From NCBI GenBank assembly GCA_021798275.1, contig JAJZMK010000062.1, positions 1 through 35,962 of the forward strand: a stretch of DNA of 35,962 nucleotides. The letters are read 5' to 3'. Each line of letters starts with the position of its first letter. The stretch's first letter is position 1. The position numbers and the translations under genes are program-made. This document shows positions 1 through 9,684 of the stretch, piece after piece. The stretch comes from Actinomycetes bacterium. GTDB taxonomy: Bacteria > Actinomycetota > Acidimicrobiia > Acidimicrobiales > Bog-793. The notes below the pieces were generated by a model. The model did not search any database and was not told the origin of the DNA. It saw only the letters and a list, made by a program, of their open reading frames with translations.

Positions 1-47
1 TGTTCGTAATACCGAAAACAAATATGAGATAACCTCATACATGAAGT

Positions 48-92
48 AATACATATAGGGTCCCGTAGAATCTACGGGGCCCTATATGTATT
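48..92 (+). terminator. Long, near-perfect hairpin (21 bp stem, AAT loop) followed by a T-rich tail; likely intrinsic terminator, possibly bidirectional
   Basis: AATACATATAGGGTCCCGTAG / CTACGGGGCCCTATATGTATT pair throughout with a single T.G wobble (61/79); the + strand tail is TTTTCGTTAT. Lies just beyond the 3' end of the minus-strand LOG gene. Confidence 0.65.
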
Positions 93-202
93 TTCGTTAT
101 CAAATCATGCTTATGCCGTATAATAAACTTCCATTGCGGCGGGCAGATACGGACTCAAGGCATGGAAGTTTTCTAATTGCAAACCGGCATGCCTAAGATT
201 TG

Positions 203-1246
203 TTATAGGCGTTCGATGGTCTCTTTATTTAACTCGTTGATGAATTGTCGCAGTCTTCCCTGGTGTAGTTTGTTGAATTTCAACCCTATCCTGTCCAGGG
301 ATAAATGATCATTATCATGGATCTCAAATTTAGAGGGTTCAACTTTTCTTATGGGTTCTCCGCCTGTAATATCAGAGAATTGTTGAGACAATTCATTGCA
401 TCTCTGATCGCTGGGGGCTTGTTGCAGCCTTATAACCAATGTGTCGTTTATAAAGCGCCTGGAGTGGTAATTGGAATAGAAGTTTAATACTTCATTTCTT
501 GCTTGATCAATATCTGCTGTAATAAAATAAAGAGAAGAGTCATCAGGGTCTGCAAATTGTCTGTTATATACTTGCTTTTGAACAAAATCTTCCCATGCAT
601 GCCAGTAATTTGACTGGTCCGGCTCCATTAAAACAATGGGATTGGGTTCGGCTTTTCCCGTCTGCACAAGGGTAAGCAATTCAAAGCATTCGTCTAATGT
701 GCCAAAGCCGCCGGGAAGAACCAGAAATCCTGAGGATTCTTTCATCAACATTAGTTTTCTTGTAAAAAAATACTTCATTTCAACCAATTTTTCACCGGCT
801 GATACCCAAGCGTTCGGGTAGTTTTCGAAAGGAAGTCTGATATTTACCCCTATTGCCATATTTGCGCCCGCACCTTCGCTTCCGGCTGCCATAATGCCGG
901 GACCGGCTCCGGTGACTACCATCCATCCCGCCTTTGCAAACGTATGGGCTAACTCTTTGGTTTTTTCATAAAGAGGAGTGTCCTGGGCAATACGTGCCGA
1001 ACCAAAAATTGTTACCTTTCTTACTTCTTTGAACGGAGCAAACATTGCAAAAGCGTTTGACATTTCTGTAACAGCGGCTGATGCCAATTTTAAATTTAGG
1101 CGGTCATTATGATTGTGTATTAATTTGATGGCGCCATACAGTAATTGACGTTTTATATCAATATTTTCTTTATCTACTAAATCATTGCAAATTTCATCGA
1201 TAATAATTTTATCTTTTTCTGATATTTCTGAATTCTGATTCATCAC
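203..1246 (-). CDS. LOG family protein (TIGR00730-type Rossmann fold; cytokinin riboside monophosphate phosphoribohydrolase-like)
   Basis: Motifs TIFGSARI, GAGPGIMAAGSEGA and VLPGGFGTLDECFE (PGGxGTxxE) in the 347 aa ORF. Confidence 0.85.
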   Translation of the reverse strand: MMNQNSEISEKDKIIIDEICNDLVDKENIDIKRQLLYGAIKLIHNHNDRLNLKLASAAVTEMSNAFAMFAPFKEVRKVTIFGSARIAQDTPLYEKTKELAHTFAKAGWMVVTGAGPGIMAAGSEGAGANMAIGVNIRLPFENYPNAWVSAGEKLVEMKYFFTRKLMLMKESSGFLVLPGGFGTLDECFELLTLVQTGKAEPNPIVLMEPDQSNYWHAWEDFVQKQVYNRQFADPDDSSLYFITADIDQARNEVLNFYSNYHSRRFINDTLVIRLQQAPSDQRCNELSQQFSDITGGEPIRKVEPSKFEIHDNDHLSLDRIGLKFNKLHQGRLRQFINELNKETIERL

Positions 1247-1320
1247 TTTAACCAGTCTAAGTAAAAATGGCCCACGGCTTCAATATTTATTTGATGAGAC
1301 TTGGTGAGCTATTTGTCAAA

Positions 1321-2022
1321 TTATATAGCGCTTTCATCGATAAGCCATATAACATTATCGGCTTTTATCATGGCAGCAGGAAGTATCTCACCTTGGCTTA
1401 TGGCATACACGGCGTTTTTTTTCTCTTCCCCTATAACGCATATTATCGCCAATTTGAATTTTTTAATTGCCTCAAATGTCATGGTTATGCGTGGGTGTCG
1501 GTTTAGTCCTGAAGGATCAAAGTTCTTTGCCGTCAATTGTCCTGGCGGAGTCTGCAATGCCGTTGAATTTGGAAATAATGATGCACAATGTCCGTCTGGG
1601 CCGAATCCCAATTGAATAATTTCTAAGTTTTTGCGTGAGAGAATGCTTTCATAGGAATCTCTGTCATCACAGCTGAGAGGATAAATTGAATTTTTATTCA
1701 ACCCGCATTCTTCTATAGTTGAAGAAATCATATTGTAGTTGGAATCCCGGTGTGTTTTTTCTACACATCGTTCGTCGGCAAGTAACCATTCTATTTCTTC
1801 CAAAAATTTATCTTTGGATAAGCAGAGGCGCTCCAGACATATTTTTCCTGATGACCCTCCCGATATGGCAAAGGTAAAAGCCCCGGATTCTTGGCCGGAT
1901 ACTTGTCTGTTATTGAAGTAATAGTGGATGTGATTAAGAACAATATCTTGGTAGTCGCCGGCAACGTCTTTACATATTCGGACTTGACCGTAAAAATTAT
2001 CGGTATTTATAGATTTTGCCAT
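1321..2022 (-). CDS. pgl: 6-phosphogluconolactonase
   Basis: FAISGGSSG, WLLADERCV and LGFGPDGHCASLFP motifs; overlaps the end of zwf. Confidence 0.9.
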   Translation of the reverse strand: MAKSINTDNFYGQVRICKDVAGDYQDIVLNHIHYYFNNRQVSGQESGAFTFAISGGSSGKICLERLCLSKDKFLEEIEWLLADERCVEKTHRDSNYNMISSTIEECGLNKNSIYPLSCDDRDSYESILSRKNLEIIQLGFGPDGHCASLFPNSTALQTPPGQLTAKNFDPSGLNRHPRITMTFEAIKKFKLAIICVIGEEKKNAVYAISQGEILPAAMIKADNVIWLIDESAI

Positions 2023-3563
2023 TGTCTTCCACTTGCTTGAATCAGTCTTTCTGCCTCGATCGGGCCAAATGTACCGGAGGTATATCTGGCAAGGGGCGGC
2101 TCCCCTTGGGCAAAGGAAGCCTGTATGGGAGCAACAATTCTCCAGGCTTGCTCAACCTCGTCTGTTCTGATAAACAACATAGGGTCACCTAGCATGGCAT
2201 CAAGCAGTAAGCGTTCGTAGGCATCGACGGCTATTTCCTGAAAAGCATCTTTATATGAAAAATTCATTGATACTGTTTTTACTTTGAAACTCGGTCCGGG
2301 AATTTTTGCCCCAAACGAAAGACTAATTCCTTCATCGGGCTGGATCCTCAGTGACAGGACGTCAGCTCGTAGATCTCTGGAAAGACGTCCGGCAAAAGGC
2401 AAATGAGGAGGGCGTTGGAAAACCATGGATACTTCGGTAATTCTTTTTTGCAATCTTTTGCCGGTTCTAATGTAAATAGGTACTCCGGCCCAACGCCAAT
2501 TGTCGACGTATAAACGCGTTGCTATGTATGTTTCGGTTTCTGAAGTCGGACTGACTCCATCTTCTTCGCGGTAGCCGGCTACTCTTTGACCGTCTATTTC
2601 TCCGGCTGCGTATTGTGCTCTGACAGTGGTGTTGACCTGCTCGTCGATGTTGCCTATTTCAACGGCCTTTAACAGTTTCACTTTTTCGTCGCGTATGCCG
2701 CCCGCTTCCATGGAAGCCGGCGGTTCCATCAAAGTCAGAGAGAGGACTTGCATGACATGGTTCTGTACGATATCCCGAAGCGCTCCCGCAGTTTCGTAAA
2801 AGGCACCGCGGTGCTCTACTCCCAGTGTTTCGGCAACCGTAATCTGTATATGGTCGACATACCTTCTGTTCCAGATCGGCTCAAAAATTGCATTGGCAAA
2901 GCGCAATGCCAGTACATTTTGAACTGTCTCTTTACCCATGTAATGGTCTATGCGGAATATTTGCTCTTCCGCAAAGGCTTTATGAAGAGCGTTGTCGAGA
3001 GATTTTGCACTTTCCAAGTCAACCCCAAACGGTTTTTCGACTACAAGGCGTACAAAGGACTCTTTTGCTTTTGGCTTATTGCATCCAACTGTTTTTAATC
3101 CGTTTGCAACCACAGAGAACAATTTTGGTATGGTAGCCAGATAGTAGACTCTGTTGCCGCTTGTTTTGCACTCCTCGTCTATCTCTGACAAAACTTTATC
3201 CAGCTGGAGAAATGTATCTGCAGACATATAATCACCGGAGATATAGCGGAATTTTTTGGCATATTTTTCCCATATGCCGTCGGGATCATCGATGTCTTTG
3301 GTGGCTTCGTAAACTATTTTTCTGAATCCTTCGTCATCAATTTCACTTGACGCAGCTCCGACTATGACAAATTCGTCGGGAAGCTCTTTTCTGATGGCGA
3401 GATGACAAATAGCCGGCAGTATTTTGCGGCTCGCAAGATCACCCGTTGCGCCAAATATAACCAAAATAAGGGGCTGGGGTTTACGCCGTTCGTTATGCAA
3501 ATCTGTGGACAATTCTAAAGCGGTCAGAGAATCGCTCAGCGGGGTTATAGGTTTTGCCGTCAC
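2007..3563 (-). CDS. zwf: Glucose-6-phosphate 1-dehydrogenase
   Basis: VIFGATGDLASRKILPA nucleotide-binding motif, active-site RIDHYMGKETVQNVLALRFAN, 518 aa. Confidence 0.96.
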   Translation of the reverse strand: MTAKPITPLSDSLTALELSTDLHNERRKPQPLILVIFGATGDLASRKILPAICHLAIRKELPDEFVIVGAASSEIDDEGFRKIVYEATKDIDDPDGIWEKYAKKFRYISGDYMSADTFLQLDKVLSEIDEECKTSGNRVYYLATIPKLFSVVANGLKTVGCNKPKAKESFVRLVVEKPFGVDLESAKSLDNALHKAFAEEQIFRIDHYMGKETVQNVLALRFANAIFEPIWNRRYVDHIQITVAETLGVEHRGAFYETAGALRDIVQNHVMQVLSLTLMEPPASMEAGGIRDEKVKLLKAVEIGNIDEQVNTTVRAQYAAGEIDGQRVAGYREEDGVSPTSETETYIATRLYVDNWRWAGVPIYIRTGKRLQKRITEVSMVFQRPPHLPFAGRLSRDLRADVLSLRIQPDEGISLSFGAKIPGPSFKVKTVSMNFSYKDAFQEIAVDAYERLLLDAMLGDPMLFIRTDEVEQAWRIVAPIQASFAQGEPPLARYTSGTFGPIEAERLIQASGRQWQNL

Positions 3564-3574
3564 TTGTATACCTT

Positions 3575-4498
3575 TTACCGGTTATTTGGATCTTTTAGAA
3601 ATTCCATACTGTGTCCGCCGAATTGATTTCGCAGGGCGGCCAGCATTTTGTTCGAGAAAGCCTTTTGGCCGTCATGCTGCGTTGAGAATCTTCTGTAAAG
3701 GGAGAGGGAAATAACTTCCAGGGGAACTCCGCGTTCTATCGCTTCTTCAACAGTCCATCGTCCTTCTCCGGAGTCGACGACAAAGCCCTCTATCTCGTCG
3801 AAGTTGGAATCCGCCCTGAGGGCAATCTCCGTAAGCTCCAGCAGCCAGGATCTTACGACAGAGCCATAACGCCAAATTGAAGCAATCTGATGCAGGTCAA
3901 GATCGAACTCTTTCGCCGCCGACATCAATTCAAAACCTTCGGCATAAGCCTGCATAAGTCCGTATTCGATCCCGTTGTGAACCATTTTGACAAAATGACC
4001 GGCCCCTACCGGGCCGACGTGTGCGTATCCTCCTTCTGGAGCAAGTGACAAAAAGAGGGGTTCCGCTATTTTGACTGTTGCCTCATTTCCGCCCACCATC
4101 AGGCAATATCCGTTTTGAAGACCCCAGACGCCTCCCGAGGTTCCGGCGTCTATAAAGCCTATTTGTTTTGCCGCAAGCCGGTCGGTGTAGGTAAAAGCAG
4201 TTTTATAGTTGGAGTTGCCCCCGTCTATCACAATATCTCCGGACTCCAAGAGGTTGTACAGTTGCGAAACGGTTTCGTCCGTCGGGGTTCCGGCCGGTAC
4301 CATAACCCAAACAACTCTCGGCGGTTTCAGGTAGGCTACCATCTCCTCCATATCGGAAGCAGTTTTGATTGAGTAAGCTTCCAAGTTTTTTCTTGACGTT
4401 TCGTCGATATCGAATCCTATGACGTCATGTCCGGCAGCCGTGAGACGCCGACACATGTTGGCCCCCATTTTCCCCAATCCGATCATTGCTATTTGCAT
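3575..4498 (-). CDS. gnd: 6-phosphogluconate dehydrogenase, decarboxylating (short form)
   Basis: MQIAMIGLGKMGANMCRRL, IVIDGGNSNYK, GTSGGVWGLQNGYCLMVGG, GHFVKMVHNGIEYGLMQAYAEG; 307 aa short type. Confidence 0.93.
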   Translation of the reverse strand: MQIAMIGLGKMGANMCRRLTAAGHDVIGFDIDETSRKNLEAYSIKTASDMEEMVAYLKPPRVVWVMVPAGTPTDETVSQLYNLLESGDIVIDGGNSNYKTAFTYTDRLAAKQIGFIDAGTSGGVWGLQNGYCLMVGGNEATVKIAEPLFLSLAPEGGYAHVGPVGAGHFVKMVHNGIEYGLMQAYAEGFELMSAAKEFDLDLHQIASIWRYGSVVRSWLLELTEIALRADSNFDEIEGFVVDSGEGRWTVEEAIERGVPLEVISLSLYRRFSTQHDGQKAFSNKMLAALRNQFGGHSMEFLKDPNNR

Positions 4499-4581
4499 AG
4501 CTTTACACTCCTTTCGTGTATGCGGTAAAAGAACGTCTCCATACGTTGTCGTATGAAGTTTTAATTTCGAATGCTGGTATT

Positions 4582-5961
4582 CTAAAGCAACTCTGAAACG
4601 CTGTCTGTCTCGATTCTGAGCACTCTTCTCCCGTGAGTTTGCAGACTCTGATAGTCGCCTATTGACTGTGCGGTGATCAAAGTGGCAAAGTCGTAATTTT
4701 TCCCCGGTATTTCCACTCCGGCATAAGGGGTACGGTCCACAAGTTGAATGGCCACGATTTGGTTTATCCCGCCTTTGTGCAACTGACCCGTCGAATGCAG
4801 AAATCGCGGACCGTATCCGGCCGTAACGGCCATGCCGTTGTTGGCATCGCGCAACTTGACACGCAATTGCTCCAATTGGTTTTCGCTGCCATAGGGAAGA
4901 TAGGCTTGGATGGAAATATAGTCGTTATCTCGTAGGTTTTCTTTTAAGAAAGCATCCAAAGTGTCGGGCGTTTTGTTATCGATTTCTTGGATTGGCAGAT
5001 TGGCAAGTACCTTATTCGTGTTTGCTTTCGATTCGGCCACGTTGGGCTCGTCAAAAGGGTCTATGTTCAAAACATGTCCCATAATTGCGGTTGCCATTTC
5101 CAGTTTGTAGAATTGTGCGCCCAGGTCACCCACCGATTTGAGTGTGATGTCAATATTAAACCTGTCGTGTCCTTGTTCGCTGTCCGAAGTCGGCACCGGC
5201 ACACAGCCGGTGCCGTGCTTGCCGGTTGATTCGGCTATGAGCTGTTCTATCCAAAGACCGAATACCCTTTGCTGATCGGGGACCTGAATCGTCAGTTTAT
5301 TTCGGCCGGCCAAAGCGGCTTCACCGGCATCGATTCCCAGAACAATTGCCTCTTCCGGATCCAGTTCGGCTGCCGCCTCGCAAATTTCTTCTATGTCGTA
5401 TCCCATCAGAGCAGCTGGAACTAAGCCAAAGTATGACAGTACCGAGTAGCGGCCTCCTATGTCGCTGCGGTTGGAAAATACTTTATTGACCTTTAGGTCC
5501 TTGCCCAGCAGCGACAATTCCGTATTCGGGTCGGTAATAAATGCGTATCTGGAAAAATCGGACATCCTGCTTTTGCCATGCGCAAAGAGGTCGTTCGGTT
5601 CCAACGTGGTTCCGGACTTGGAAGATACCAGGACAAAAGCCTCCTCTATGGGAGCGTTTGCTACGGTGTACGGGGAAGTGGTGTCCAAAACCACCATGCG
5701 GCGTCCGTTTGACTTTTTTAAAGTGTCGGCAAAAGTGGAAAGCACCAGCGGTCCGAGAGAAGAGCCGCCCATTCCGATCAAGACGATAGTTTCTTGATCG
5801 ATACTGTCGGCCCAGGATTTCAGACTTTTGGCCTCATTGTGCATTTCTCTGATTACATCCAGCCAACCGAGTCTGTTTTGCGATACGTTTCCTTCCGGCC
5901 ATAGCGTGGCGTCTTTGGCTAATAAGCGTGTTTTAATATTTTTTGGATCGAAATTACTCAT
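4582..5961 (-). CDS. pgi: Glucose-6-phosphate isomerase
   Basis: GMGGSSLGP, VVLDTTSP, LVSSKSGTTLEPN, FITDPNTEL; 459 aa; 4-nt overlap with tal. Confidence 0.92.
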   Translation of the reverse strand: MSNFDPKNIKTRLLAKDATLWPEGNVSQNRLGWLDVIREMHNEAKSLKSWADSIDQETIVLIGMGGSSLGPLVLSTFADTLKKSNGRRMVVLDTTSPYTVANAPIEEAFVLVSSKSGTTLEPNDLFAHGKSRMSDFSRYAFITDPNTELSLLGKDLKVNKVFSNRSDIGGRYSVLSYFGLVPAALMGYDIEEICEAAAELDPEEAIVLGIDAGEAALAGRNKLTIQVPDQQRVFGLWIEQLIAESTGKHGTGCVPVPTSDSEQGHDRFNIDITLKSVGDLGAQFYKLEMATAIMGHVLNIDPFDEPNVAESKANTNKVLANLPIQEIDNKTPDTLDAFLKENLRDNDYISIQAYLPYGSENQLEQLRVKLRDANNGMAVTAGYGPRFLHSTGQLHKGGINQIVAIQLVDRTPYAGVEIPGKNYDFATLITAQSIGDYQSLQTHGRRVLRIETDSVSELL

Positions 5962-7100
5962 AATGAAGCCGCCTTTCCGTTTAGTTGTGTCATAAGTTCA
6001 TCAAATGATTTTGCAAAAGCCGCAACGCCCTCTTTTTCCAATTGCTCCGTCACGTCAAACAGGGAGACTCCCACTTCGGAAAGAGCATCCAGAGTATCTT
6101 GGGCCTCTTCGACGACGGAACGGCCGTTTGGTTGCTGTGCATCTATTGTTCTTCTCGGAACACCGTGATCCAAAAAAGCATCCAGTGTTGCCCTTGGCAT
6201 GGTATTTACGGTATCGGGACCTATCAATTCATTTACGTAGAGCAGATCCGGATAAGCGGGATTTTTTGTTGACGTCGATGCCCATAACGGTCTTTGCAGG
6301 GTGGCCCCCTGTGCTTTTAATGCCATAAAGCGCTCACTGCTGAATTTATCTTTAAAAAGAGCGTAAGCTATGACGGCTTGGGCCACCGCGGTTTTCCCAA
6401 GCAGGGTCTTTGCCCTGTCGGCCAAAACTTCCGAGTCGGCACTGTCGATGAGGGCCCCAAGGCGTTTGTCAGCTTCACTGTCCACGCGGCTGACAAAAAA
6501 CGACGCCACTGAAGTCACTCTGCTCAGATCTTTGCCAGAAGCCGCGTAACGTTCCAAACCGTTGAGGTATGCGTCCACTACGGCTGCGTATCTGTCAAGG
6601 GAAAAGATCAAGGTGGCATTGATGCTTATGCCTTCCGCTATCATCTCTTCTATCGCCGGAAGGCCTTCTTTTGTGGCCGGTATTTTTACGAGCAGATTTG
6701 GGGCGCCGATTGTTTTTGAGAGCCACCTTGCCGCATCGATCGTGCCTTGTGTGTCATGAGCGAGACCGGGTTCCACTTCCACCGACAAAAACCCGTCTTG
6801 GCCCCGGGAATCCCCGTATACGCCGAGCAGTTTTTCCAAAGCACCTTTGGCGTCAAAAAAAACCATTTCCCAGTAAGTTTCATTGACGTTTTTACCGGAT
6901 TTGATCAGCGATTGAAACTGTTTGTCATAGTCCGTCCCGGATGCTATGGACTTTGCCATTATGGTCGGATTTGACGTCAGACCTCTTACCCCGTTTTCTA
7001 TCAGCAGCTCAAGTTCGTCTGTTTCAACGTAAGAGCGTCTGAGGTCGTCTATCCACGGACTTTGTCCGTATTGAAAATACAGATCATGCAATTTTGTCAT
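5958..7100 (-). CDS. tal: Transaldolase
   Basis: GVRGLTSNPTIMAKSI, NLLVKIPATKEGLPAIEEM, INATLIFSLDRY, RPLWASTSTKNPAYPDLLYV. Confidence 0.94.
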   Translation of the reverse strand: MTKLHDLYFQYGQSPWIDDLRRSYVETDELELLIENGVRGLTSNPTIMAKSIASGTDYDKQFQSLIKSGKNVNETYWEMVFFDAKGALEKLLGVYGDSRGQDGFLSVEVEPGLAHDTQGTIDAARWLSKTIGAPNLLVKIPATKEGLPAIEEMIAEGISINATLIFSLDRYAAVVDAYLNGLERYAASGKDLSRVTSVASFFVSRVDSEADKRLGALIDSADSEVLADRAKTLLGKTAVAQAVIAYALFKDKFSSERFMALKAQGATLQRPLWASTSTKNPAYPDLLYVNELIGPDTVNTMPRATLDAFLDHGVPRRTIDAQQPNGRSVVEEAQDTLDALSEVGVSLFDVTEQLEKEGVAAFAKSFDELMTQLNGKAASL

Positions 7101-7423
7101 ATGCGCTTACCTCGTTCAAGATACTTTACAACTCGCAGTCTAGTACTTTGCCCACCCGATATCAGGCAGGCTCAGAAAGTATTCCGCCGGGTCATAAGAA
7201 ATTTTCAAAAACTTAATAATTGATTACAGTAAGGATGCATACACAGCCCCGTGCCGGAGCCTTTCATAAAGCGGCCGTGCGTTTTGACATAAAAGTTAAG
7301 GACAATCCGAGAAATTTCTCCACGGTTTCGCAGAGCATAAAGATTTGCAAAACTGTCTCAGATGGGAGATAAAAGTGTGAGTCTTGTGGTCATGGGTGAG
7401 CAATACAGGCTATTTTTAAAACA

Positions 7424-7792
7424 ATGCCAAACTTTTTAAAAAATAAACTGGGAAAAATCAAAAATGCGGGCGGGGATTCTTCCGGCAATAAGTTTCCCGG
7501 CGACTTCGGCGAAATACTCCAAATGGTAAAAGCCTACTTTCTGCAAGAAACTTTGGCTCCTTTGCGCAAGGTAAAGCATAAAATAATACAGACGGTTTTG
7601 GCCATCCTATTTTTGGGTATAGGGTTTTTTCTGCTGTTGCTCGCTATCCTGCGTGTGTTGCAGTCGGAAACAGGGGCTTTGTTTGGCGGCAATGAGTCAT
7701 TTGCTCCCTATCTCATAACATTTTTTGCCGGTCTTGCCCTGGCCGGATCCCTGGCTTGGTATGTGCTGCAAAATCTAAGAGGGAAAAACTGA
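7424..7792 (+). CDS. Putative actinobacterial holin-X/phage-holin-family-like small membrane protein
   Basis: 122 aa with two hydrophobic helices (TVLAILFLGIGFFLLLLAILRVL; YLITFFAGLALAGSLAWYVL); gene context with two small membrane proteins. Confidence 0.6.
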   Translation: MPNFLKNKLGKIKNAGGDSSGNKFPGDFGEILQMVKAYFLQETLAPLRKVKHKIIQTVLAILFLGIGFFLLLLAILRVLQSETGALFGGNESFAPYLITFFAGLALAGSLAWYVLQNLRGKN

Positions 7793-7908
7793 TTTTTCCG
7801 GTTTTGTCATCTCATCGTGCATTTTAGAATTGAGTTTGCGGTATCGAAAAAATAAGGTTTTCAATATATCTCCGCACCCTTCTTTATGGTAGTAAGATCG
7901 TTTGTACA

Positions 7909-8151
7909 ATGAAAGATGCCATTTCTACCAATCGGGACGACACAGCAGAAAAGAAAGTATCGATTACCGATATTCAACAAAAAATACGCGACAACATTGC
8001 CGCTAAAAATATCATCTCGGAAAAAGTATCCGGTAATCAACTCATATTGATCAAGGTAGCCGCTGTTGTGTTGATGGTACTGATTTCTTATGTAATAGGT
8101 AAATTTCAAGGCAAGAGCGATTCTACGATTCTGGAAGTCAAGAGAGTGTAG
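7909..8151 (+). CDS. Small membrane protein, DUF3618-like architecture (polar N-terminus, one TM helix)
   Basis: 80 aa; ITDIQQKIRDNIA then LILIKVAAVVLMVLISYVIG; follows the holin-like gene. Confidence 0.5.
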   Translation: MKDAISTNRDDTAEKKVSITDIQQKIRDNIAAKNIISEKVSGNQLILIKVAAVVLMVLISYVIGKFQGKSDSTILEVKRV

Positions 8152-8155
8152 GCTT

Positions 8156-8398
8156 TTGACAGTGGCAAAGCTCTTCGAACATTTGGCAAAGCAATTGGTG
8201 ACAAGGGGCTTTAAAAAAGCCGTTACCGAAGGAAGTTTGCTGTGGGTTGGCGTGGCGGCCCTGGGGGTTGTGGCGCAATTTGTCATTAAACGTCGGCAAC
8301 CCAAGGTCGCCGTCGAAAAATTGCATTTGGGGGAGTCGATTATCATCTCCCATATGGCGCGTAACTCTTCAGCGACACCCAAAACAAAAATCTATTGA
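8156..8398 (+). CDS. Small membrane protein, DUF4235-like (TTG 8156 or GTG 8162 start)
   Basis: 80 aa; LFEHLAKQLVTRGFKKAV...LLWVGVAALGVVAQFVI; immediately follows the DUF3618-like ORF. Confidence 0.5.
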   Translation: MTVAKLFEHLAKQLVTRGFKKAVTEGSLLWVGVAALGVVAQFVIKRRQPKVAVEKLHLGESIIISHMARNSSATPKTKIY

Positions 8399-8414
8399 CA
8401 CCGTTTACGGTGTT
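8397..8414 (+). terminator. Short hairpin (GACACCG-TTTA-CGGTGTT) with a nearby T5 run; weak terminator candidate
   Basis: 6-7 bp stem directly after the small-membrane-protein cluster, followed by CCGATCTTTTTGG. Confidence 0.3.
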
Positions 8415-8497
8415 CCGATCTTTTTGGGTGAAAAATCGCCGGTCTGACCCTAATCACCCGGAATCGTCTATGCCTACTTACTTAATTGGAGAATTTT

Positions 8498-9388
8498 GTG
8501 GATAAAATACCGGATCATTTTTTGCCGGAAGAAAACAACTTCTGTCGGACGGCTGACTCGTCGGACGAGAAGTTCCTGCCGGGTGAAGAAGTGATACTGC
8601 AAGACTCCAAAAACAGACGATACCTGGTGACTCTTGTTCCCGGAAAAACTTTTCACAGCCATTCCGGTGCCGTAGAACACGATTCGGTGATAGGAAAAAA
8701 AGACGCCTCTAACATCAAAGCCCGTTACGCGGAAGGCGGAGAAGACAGAGAAAGGTACTATCTTGCTTTCAAGCCGACCCTGGCAGATGTGATTCTGAAA
8801 ATGCCGCGCGGCGCCCAGGTTATTTACCCAAAAGACTTGGGAGCAATTCTAATGGCTGCCGATGTCTATCCGGGAGCGCGTATATTGGAATCCGGCATAG
8901 GCTCCGGCGCCCTTTCCATGACTCTCTTGCGTGCCGGAGTCGTTCTGACCGGCTACGAAATAAGAGAGGATTTCATCAAAGTGGCTTGTGAGAATATCGA
9001 AAAACACCGCAAGCAAATATTTGGTCCCGGTTGTGACGACGGCTTTGACTTGTCATCCAGGTTCTCCGTCGAGTGTCGTGACGTATATCAAGGCATTGAC
9101 GAAACAGGTCTGGACAGAATAGTGCTTGACTTGCCGGAACCGTGGCGCGTCGTTCCGTTTGCCCGCAAGTGCTTAAAAGCCGGCGGTATTTTTCTCGCCT
9201 ATCTGCCCACCATCAATCAGACGGCGTCTTTGCGCGAGTGTCTAAAAGAAAATAAATTTATATTGTCCGAAACAACGGAAGTACTCAACAGATCATGGCA
9301 CATTGAGGGTCATTCCGTAAGGCCGGACCATCGGATGGTTGCTCATACCGGCTTTATTACCGTCGCCAGAAATAATGCCGAAAACTGA
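8498..9388 (+). CDS. trmI: tRNA (adenine-58-N1)-methyltransferase TrmI family (ORF track start is TTG 8486; GTG 8498 is better placed relative to GGAG)
   Basis: AQVIYPKDLGAILMAADVYPGARILESGIGSGALSMTLLRA SAM-binding region, LDRIVLDLPEPW; GGAG at 8488-8491. Confidence 0.85.
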   Translation: MDKIPDHFLPEENNFCRTADSSDEKFLPGEEVILQDSKNRRYLVTLVPGKTFHSHSGAVEHDSVIGKKDASNIKARYAEGGEDRERYYLAFKPTLADVILKMPRGAQVIYPKDLGAILMAADVYPGARILESGIGSGALSMTLLRAGVVLTGYEIREDFIKVACENIEKHRKQIFGPGCDDGFDLSSRFSVECRDVYQGIDETGLDRIVLDLPEPWRVVPFARKCLKAGGIFLAYLPTINQTASLRECLKENKFILSETTEVLNRSWHIEGHSVRPDHRMVAHTGFITVARNNAEN

Positions 9389-9447
9389 GCGAATTTTAGT
9401 CCGGGAAACCCGTACCGGGATTACTTTGACTGCCGCTTATCCGATTT

Positions 9448-9684
9448 CTATCCTTGTTCGATAAAGATGCATTCGCCGGGGCACTCTTCGGCGGCTTCGG
9501 TTACGGCATCTTCCAAATCGGTCGGCACCGCTACCTGACCGGCCGCTCCGCCGGGGTTATTCATAACTTGGTCGTGGTCCTTGACGTAAGCCAACCCGTC
9601 GTCCAAAAGGGTGAATACGTCGGGGCAAATTTCTTCACACAATCCGTCGCCTGTGCACAGATCCTGATCTATCCAGACCTTCAT
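9448..9684 (-). CDS. Ferredoxin (small Fe-S type); probable start ATG at 9684 rather than the ORF-track start
   Basis: MKVWIDQDLCTGDGLCEEICPDVFTLLDDG...AAEECPGECIFIE; GAGAGG Shine-Dalgarno upstream of this ATG. Confidence 0.88.
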   Translation of the reverse strand: MKVWIDQDLCTGDGLCEEICPDVFTLLDDGLAYVKDHDQVMNNPGGAAGQVAVPTDLEDAVTEAAEECPGECIFIEQG

